Both the position numbers and the translations under genes were made by a program. 6,407 nt of DNA from Gemmatimonadota bacterium (GTDB lineage: Bacteria; Gemmatimonadota; Gemmatimonadetes; Gemmatimonadales; Gemmatimonadaceae). The notes beneath the pieces are model-generated. The model searched no databases. It was not told where the DNA came from and was given only the letters and a program-made list of their open reading frames with translations. Shown here piece after piece: positions 1 through 3,710 of the stretch; within the stretch, counting starts at the first letter, position 1, and each line of letters begins with the position of its first letter. The DNA lies in assembly GCA_016794735.1 (NCBI GenBank), contig JAEUJK010000892.1, forward strand, positions 1 to 6,407. Reading direction: 5' to 3'.

Positions 1-152
1 GCCGAGCGCGCGATGCGTTGCACGGTCGGCGTCGCACAATCCTCGGGTGCGACGCGCCGCAGCATGACCACGCCGATGGCGAGCAGGGTGCCGACAAACG
101 ACACCCAGCGTGCCAGGGCAACCCCGCCCTCCGAGAGCAGCATCTCGACCAT
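1..152 (-). CDS. Probable CopD-like membrane protein, N-terminal fragment (runs off the left edge)
   Basis: Only about the first 50 residues are inside the window. They begin MVEMLLSEGGVALARW and contain one clear hydrophobic helix (about residues 16-31) followed by a basic stretch with two Arg. The pattern 'aRW..fvGtlla.G...lRR' resembles the first transmembrane helix of CopD-type copper-resistance membrane domains, often written 'aRwl.f.gl.ll.Ga..fr', but the conserved His-bearing helices of that family lie outside the window. The ATG follows directly on the TAG stop of the upstream cupin gene with no spacer, so translation is probably coupled. A second in-frame ATG at codon 4 is also a possible start. 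No clear Shine-Dalgarno sequence is visible. The operon carries a Fur-family regulator and a ZIP transporter, so a metal-related membrane protein makes sense. The family is inferred from one helix; any other polytopic membrane protein remains possible. Confidence 0.45.
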   Translation of the reverse strand, partial: MVEMLLSEGGVALARWVSFVGTLLAIGVVMLRRVAPEDCATPTVQRIARS

Positions 153-503
153 CTACAGGACCCGACGAGGCTCCGCCGTCGCCGCGTCGCCCGTGTTCGG
201 TGTTCCCGTGCGTTCCATGAGCAGCACTTCGGCGCCGTCGTCGGAGCGCGGACAATGCTCCACCCCACGAGGCACGACGAACAACTCGCCGGGGCCCAAC
301 TCGACGTTGCCGCTTCGCAGCTGCAGGGTCACACGCCCACGCAACACCAGGAAGAGGTCGTCGGTGTCGTCATGTGAATGCCACCGGAATTCCCCCTGGA
401 ACCTGGCGACCATGAGGTCGTGCCCGTTGAACTCTGCCACCGTATGGGGCTGCCACGGATGTGCGACGGCGGCGAGTTTCTCGGCGAGGTTGATGCGTTG
501 CAC
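153..503 (-). CDS. Small single-domain cupin protein (cupin_2 type)
   Basis: This 116-residue protein is essentially one cupin barrel, the normal size for stand-alone cupin_2 proteins. Cupin motif 1 is visible as G37-x4-H42-S-H44 followed by D48-D49 and R55-G56. The Glu usual in this motif is an Asp here. Motif 2 is G72-E-L-F-V-V-P78-R-G80-V-E-H83. His42, His44 and His83 are the likely metal ligands. The C-terminal tail after about residue 98 is low complexity and probably flexible. The start is GTG at 503; an in-frame TAG at 533-531 and no better codon between leave it as the natural choice, although no good ribosome site is seen. It lies 50 nt after the ZIP transporter gene and abuts the CopD-like gene, so it is probably in the same metal operon. 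The family is clear, but substrate and reaction cannot be told from sequence; it might be a non-catalytic metal- or sugar-binding protein. Confidence 0.88.
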   Translation of the reverse strand: MQRINLAEKLAAVAHPWQPHTVAEFNGHDLMVARFQGEFRWHSHDDTDDLFLVLRGRVTLQLRSGNVELGPGELFVVPRGVEHCPRSDDGAEVLLMERTGTPNTGDAATAEPRRVL

Positions 504-553
504 CGGGCAGGGGGCGAGGGTCCCCGCAAGCTACCCCGGGCGTCAACCGGCGG

Positions 554-1336
554 TCAGTGCGTGTGCCGCCCGAGCGTCGTGATCAGGAGTCCCGCGGCGA
601 ACAGCGCGACGCGAATCGCGAGGTCACTGCGCGAATGGACGCTGCGCCATTCGCTGAGGATGAGCGCGCCCGCGAGGTAGATGAAGGTCCCCGCCCCCAG
701 CGCCAGCATCACACCGCTCGACGACACCACCCCGGCACCGAGCACCAGCGTCGCGATGGCACTCACCGCCGCGAGCACCGCCGTCGCCACGTTCAGCGCC
801 ACGGCACGCCGCATCGTCATCCCCGCGGCAAGCAGCAGGGCCACGGTGCCGAGTTCACGCGGCAACTCATGCAGGGCAATCGCCACCCCCGTCACGATGC
901 CTAACGTGGGTTCGTCGAGGTAGGCACCGGCAATGAGGATCCCGTCGACCGCGTTGTGCAGGGCGTCGCCGACCACGAGCAGCGGCACCAGCTCCCGCAT
1001 GCGAGCCGTCCCCGTCATCGCGATGCTCCCCGGCACCGCCACCCCACCCAGCCCGGCGGGTGCCACACGCGCGTGCAGCAGGCGATCCATCACGAAGAAG
1101 GCACTCCCGCCCACCGCCATCCACCCCATGACGGTGAGGCTCGCGCCACCCTTCGCGAGAGCCTCGGGAATCAGGTGGAAAAGCGGCGCGCCAACGAGCG
1201 CACCGGCGGCGAGCGGAACCAGCCGACCGAGATGCCTGCCGAGGAGCTGGGGGCGCTGCGCGAAGATCGTCATGCCGAGCAGCGGCAGCGCCGAAACCAG
1301 CGCCACCACACCCAGGCTGCTCAGCCACGGTGACAC
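554..1336 (-). CDS. ZIP-family divalent metal transporter
   Basis: This 260-residue inner-membrane protein probably imports zinc or another divalent metal. It has eight hydrophobic segments (about 7-26, 39-57, 67-87, 115-137, 146-170, 180-200, 209-227, 240-256). ZIP landmarks are HLIPEA at 54-59 (TM2), HNAVDG at 127-132 (TM4, matching the LIV-1-type HNxxDG) and HELPRE at 156-161 (TM5, matching HExPHE). Arg160 stands where His or Glu normally binds metal, and Thr164 follows Gly163 where Asp is common. The TM3-TM4 loop (about 88-113) is short and not His-rich. I place the start at GTG 1336, 2 nt after the fur stop and preceded by a G-run; an in-frame CTG lies 6 nt upstream. The open frame continues up to 1447, but that part overlaps the conserved Fur C-terminus in another frame. 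Co-transcription with fur suggests metal-dependent repression. Family assignment is firm; substrate is inferred. Confidence 0.93.
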   Translation of the reverse strand: MSPWLSSLGVVALVSALPLLGMTIFAQRPQLLGRHLGRLVPLAAGALVGAPLFHLIPEALAKGGASLTVMGWMAVGGSAFFVMDRLLHARVAPAGLGGVAVPGSIAMTGTARMRELVPLLVVGDALHNAVDGILIAGAYLDEPTLGIVTGVAIALHELPRELGTVALLLAAGMTMRRAVALNVATAVLAAVSAIATLVLGAGVVSSSGVMLALGAGTFIYLAGALILSEWRSVHSRSDLAIRVALFAAGLLITTLGRHTH

Positions 1337-1338
1337 GT

Positions 1339-1722
1339 TCAGTGCCCCCCCACCGAGACGCAGGTGGAGCAACGACCGTACAACACCACCTCGTGCCCAT
1401 CGAGGACGAATCCCGGCGGGGCGAATCGCGCCAGGTCCTGCGGGCATCCGGCCACTTCATAGACCCGCTCGCATCCGCGGCAGTGGAAGTGGTGGTGGTG
1501 ACCCCGGTGCGACATCTCGTATCGGGGCGCGCTCCCGGGCAGCTCCACGGGCACGACGCTCCCGTCGGCGGTCATCGCCTTGAGCACGCGGTAGACGGTC
1601 GCGATCCCGAGCCCGGGGACCTGAGCCTGTGCGCTCTCGAGGATCTCGAACGGCGTAAGTGGCCTGTCTGCAACGACTAAGGCCTCCTTCACCGCCGACT
1701 TTTGCTTGGTGTTTCGTTCCAT
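1339..1722 (-). CDS. Fur-family metal-dependent repressor (possibly Zur-like)
   Basis: This 127-residue protein has the normal length and layout of a Fur-family regulator. An N-terminal winged-helix domain (about 1-70) contains the recognition-helix signature G39-I-A-T-V-Y-R-V-L, and a C-terminal dimerisation and metal domain follows. The His-rich segment H75-H-H-H-F-H80 leads into C81-x2-C84, and a second pair, C118-x2-C121, completes the usual structural zinc site. His110-Glu111 before LYGRC matches the typical family ending. Start is ATG 1722, with AGAG at 1734-1731 as a modest ribosome site 8 nt away. The gene immediately precedes a ZIP importer and has an inverted repeat 11 nt upstream of its ATG, so autoregulation of the operon is likely. 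Zinc sensing (Zur) is the first guess because of the partner, but Fur (iron) and Mur/PerR-like roles cannot be excluded by sequence alone, so I give no symbol. Confidence 0.94.
   Translation of the reverse strand: MERNTKQKSAVKEALVVADRPLTPFEILESAQAQVPGLGIATVYRVLKAMTADGSVVPVELPGSAPRYEMSHRGHHHHFHCRGCERVYEVAGCPQDLARFAPPGFVLDGHEVVLYGRCSTCVSVGGH
1345..1351 (-). promoter_or_regulatory. G-run, possible ribosome binding site for the ZIP gene
   Basis: The minus strand has seven consecutive G residues inside the last codons of fur, 8 nt before the GTG at 1336. It is not a classic GGAGG, but its position supports GTG 1336 rather than a start further upstream. It would couple ZIP translation to the end of fur translation. 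Confidence 0.35.
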
Positions 1723-1733
1723 CTCGCGATCTC

Positions 1734-1755
1734 TATTGATACCAAGATATCAATA
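1734..1755 (-). promoter_or_regulatory. Inverted repeat, likely operator of the Fur-family regulator
   Basis: Two perfect 8-bp arms, TATTGATA and TATCAATA, are separated by 6 nt (CCAAGA on the plus strand). The element is AT-rich inside a very GC-rich region and ends 11 nt before the fur ATG. Fur-family operators are short AT-rich inverted repeats placed over their own promoters, often with TGATA/TATCA-like half-sites, so the position and composition both fit. I see no convincing -35/-10 pair, although the AT-rich arms could overlap a -10 element. The downstream arm also contains the AGAG ribosome site region, so bound repressor would block transcription start or early elongation. Binding and metal specificity are inferred. 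Confidence 0.72.
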
Positions 1756-1777
1756 TCGGCCCGCGAACGGAATGGGT

Positions 1778-1795
1778 CGGCCCCTGCAGGGGCCG
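1778..1795. repeat. 18-bp perfect palindrome downstream of the DUF2891 gene
   Basis: CGGCCCCTGCAGGGGCCG reads identically on both strands. As RNA it could form a very stable GC hairpin with a TGCA tip, about 10 nt beyond the DUF2891 stop codon. No run of T follows on either strand, so it is not a textbook intrinsic terminator. It may protect or end the block A transcript 3' end, or form part of the boundary before the fur promoter. Confidence 0.6.
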
Positions 1796-1799
1796 GGCT

Positions 1800-1815
1800 G
1801 GGTCGCTAGCGACCC
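1800..1815. repeat. 16-bp perfect palindrome spanning the DUF2891 stop codon
   Basis: GGGTCGCTAGCGACCC is self-complementary, and the TAG stop (1808-1806 on the minus strand) sits at its centre. It is 4 bp from the neighbouring 18-bp palindrome. A third GGGTCG copy lies at 1774-1779 on the plus strand, so the GGGTCG end of the transcript here could pair either locally or with that distal copy, wrapping the second hairpin. The likely role is at the transcript 3' end (termination or stability); there is no U-tract. Confidence 0.55.
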
Positions 1816-2942
1816 GCGCTTACCAGGTAGTCCACGATGTACGTCCCGAGCCAGTGGGTCCCGACGTAGTCGGCGTCGTACATCCCGTTGATCCCCGCTT
1901 TCGCCTGCATGGCCGCCAACCGACGGTAGGCGCTCACGCGCTTGTCGGACGCCGGGAGCGCGTTGGCGATGTCTTCCATGTTCTTCGCCCGGCTCACCGC
2001 GAGGCCAATCAGGTGCGCCTTGGCCCCCATGAGGTTCGCCTTCTCCAGCTCCGCGTTGGCGCCGGCCATCTCCACCGTGGTCGTGTAGGCCTTGAAGCCC
2101 GGGCTGTCGGGATCCGGCAGGAACGCCCCCAGCCATCGCACGAACTCGGCTTGCGGCAACACGTGGCCCATGAGGGCGGCCTCCAGCAGGCACGGCGCAA
2201 AGAAGTCCGAGCCCGAGACCTCCACGTTAGGCGCACACCCGGTGTCGTTGAGGAAGAAGGCGCGTGCGCGCTCCTCGACCTGCTGTTGCACCGCCGACTC
2301 CCCCGTGGTCCGCGCATACTCGTGCAGCAGGAGCAGCGCATACGCGGTGTTGGCGTGTGTCCCGATGCGCATCGGGGCCGCCAACCCCTTGAGGTACGCC
2401 GGGAATCGCTCGAGGAAGATGCGTGCAAGCGGCTCGAGGGCCGCAGCCCACTTCCTGGCGTCGGGATCGTCCCACGCCTTCACCTCGCCATACAACCGCA
2501 GCAGCCACACCCAGCCATACGGTCGTTCGAACGTGCGATCGCCTTCCCCACTGAAGAACTCCACCTCGCCCGTCATCGGCCCGACCGCGAGGTGTTCGTT
2601 GAGTTTCTCGCGAATCAACCGCGCCACGCTCAGGTCGGGATACGCGCGCAGGATCTTCACGAGCGTCCACGTGGAATTCACGGCCGAATGCCAATCGGAG
2701 CAGCCGTAGAAGGCGCGCGTCTTCTGGAAGTCAGTAGCCATCCGCACGGTGGACTCGTACAGGTAGCCGCGACTCCGCGGCGGTTCGTGCGGCTTGTCCA
2801 CGCAACCAATCGGCAATGCGGCGAGCCACGTTGCCGTCTCGCGCGTGAGCTGCAACGGCAGGTCCGTGCGTGCAGGACGCCCCTGGGCAACGGCGGTGGA
2901 CGCCGCGAAGGCAAGGAAGAACGCGGTGCGCATGGGAGACAT
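1806..2942 (-). CDS. Secreted DUF2891-family protein
   Basis: With the start at ATG 2942 the product has 378 residues. The N-terminus MSPMRTAFFLAFAASTAVAQG is a good signal peptide with likely cleavage after Ala19, so it should act in the periplasm or outside. The mature part matches DUF2891: F78-Y-G-C-S-D-W-H-S-A-V-N89, F138-E-R-P-Y-G-W144, T195-H-A-N-T-A-Y201, and S243-G-S-D-F-F-A-P-C251 followed by LLEA. The repeated helical, aromatic-rich pattern suggests an alpha-alpha barrel-like fold, which is my inference. Cys47, Cys81, Cys236 and Cys251 could form disulfides. Other starts at 2984 and 2933 are possible; none has a clear ribosome site. The open frame extends to 3125, but that part overlaps the methyltransferase C-terminus. 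It follows the methyltransferase gene closely and its stop sits in a palindrome. The family has no established function that I know; a carbohydrate-related role is only a guess. Confidence 0.87.
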   Translation of the reverse strand: MSPMRTAFFLAFAASTAVAQGRPARTDLPLQLTRETATWLAALPIGCVDKPHEPPRSRGYLYESTVRMATDFQKTRAFYGCSDWHSAVNSTWTLVKILRAYPDLSVARLIREKLNEHLAVGPMTGEVEFFSGEGDRTFERPYGWVWLLRLYGEVKAWDDPDARKWAAALEPLARIFLERFPAYLKGLAAPMRIGTHANTAYALLLLHEYARTTGESAVQQQVEERARAFFLNDTGCAPNVEVSGSDFFAPCLLEAALMGHVLPQAEFVRWLGAFLPDPDSPGFKAYTTTVEMAGANAELEKANLMGAKAHLIGLAVSRAKNMEDIANALPASDKRVSAYRRLAAMQAKAGINGMYDADYVGTHWLGTYIVDYLVSAGR

Positions 2943-3016
2943 CGGCGAGAGGTGGCGCGACACGGACAGCGACGGAACGGACATCGCGCCACGGGAATGT
3001 CGGCGCGGGGGCAACG

Positions 3017-3697
3017 CTAGGGAATTGCGCGCTCCAGCGCCGCCGCGATCCCGGCCATGTCGTTGCGCACGTACAGGTGCATCCCCAGGGGTGTCCATCC
3101 GGTGCGATGGAGCAGGCGACGCCACCAGCGCGGGGTCCGTGCCGCCGAGCGTGTGAAGTCACCCACGGCATCGTCGGCGGCGGTGAAGATCTCGAAGTAC
3201 GCCACACCAACACACGCGCTGGTCAACCAGGTCAGCCCGGCCTCCAGCTCGGCGGGTGGCACGTAGTTCATGACCCCGCAACACAGGATGAGGTCGAAGT
3301 CGTCAGGCAGCCGAAGCCCCTCGAGGTCCCCGAACCCGCCCAGTCGCAGGTGACGCGCCTTTCCGAAGCGCTGCACGGCGTACTCACTCGGGTCCACGCC
3401 GAAGTACTTCGCGCGCGGGCGCACCTTCTTGAGGGCCTGCCCCCAGTGGCCCTCGCCGGCACCCACGTCGAGCACCTTCGTCACCGGGCGCTCGAGGATG
3501 TACTCGGCGGCCGACACGATGAAGGACAGCTGCCGCCGGATGTCGAGCGGGGACTTCACGCGATGCTTCGGGTGGCGGTACCACTTGTCGAAGTACGCCT
3601 GGTCGTAGTGGGACGGTGGACGGAGGGAGGGGGCCACGGCAGAAACGAGGAAGGAGTTCGCGGCGAAGAGTAACGCCCTGGCGACTGGGTGGCGCAC
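3017..3697 (-). CDS. Class I SAM-dependent methyltransferase
   Basis: The 226-residue product has the Rossmann-type methyltransferase core. Motif I is V75-L-D-V-G-A-G-E-G83 (SAM-binding glycine loop), the acidic residue ending strand 2 is Asp102 in YFGVDPSEYA, and motif post-II/IV is F134-D-L-I-L-C-C-G-V-M-N-Y-V. A short N-terminal element YDQAYFDKWYRHP (31-43) resembles the lead-in of many small-molecule or lipid methyltransferases. The annotated start is GTG 3697, 13 nt after the stop of the upstream envelope gene. This gives a hydrophobic, unconserved-looking N-terminal extension, and GTG 3637 (residue 21) is an equally credible start. Neither has a clear ribosome site. The gene sits between two exported proteins and probably shares their operon. 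The methyl acceptor is unknown; nothing points to DNA, and a small molecule, lipid or protein is possible. Confidence 0.88.
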   Translation of the reverse strand: MRHPVARALLFAANSFLVSAVAPSLRPPSHYDQAYFDKWYRHPKHRVKSPLDIRRQLSFIVSAAEYILERPVTKVLDVGAGEGHWGQALKKVRPRAKYFGVDPSEYAVQRFGKARHLRLGGFGDLEGLRLPDDFDLILCCGVMNYVPPAELEAGLTWLTSACVGVAYFEIFTAADDAVGDFTRSAARTPRWWRRLLHRTGWTPLGMHLYVRNDMAGIAAALERAIP

Positions 3698-3710
3698 GCC
3701 GCGGGAGGTG

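Noticed and set aside
504..553. Possible separate promoter or terminator between the ZIP and cupin genes
   Set aside because: The 50-nt gap is GC-rich with only weak GGGG/CCCC pairing and no promoter-like elements, so it does not support a transcript boundary.
1337..1447. Upstream extension of the ZIP gene to an earlier start at 1447
   Set aside because: The extra 37 residues are Arg/Gly-rich, not membrane-like, and overlap the conserved CxxC end of the Fur protein in another frame. GTG 1336 fits the ZIP N-terminus better.
1778..1815. Classic Rho-independent terminator
   Set aside because: The stems are strong but neither strand has a T-run right after them, so I list them as palindromes and leave termination open.
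1854..3020. Long plus-strand open frame of 388 codons opposite the DUF2891 gene
   Set aside because: It is antisense to a gene with clear family motifs, its translation is Arg/His/Pro-rich without any recognisable domain, and long antisense frames are expected in GC-rich coding DNA.
2943..3125. Upstream extension of the DUF2891 gene to 3125
   Set aside because: It would overlap the end of the methyltransferase gene by over 100 nt, and it would bury the signal peptide behind about 60 low-complexity residues.
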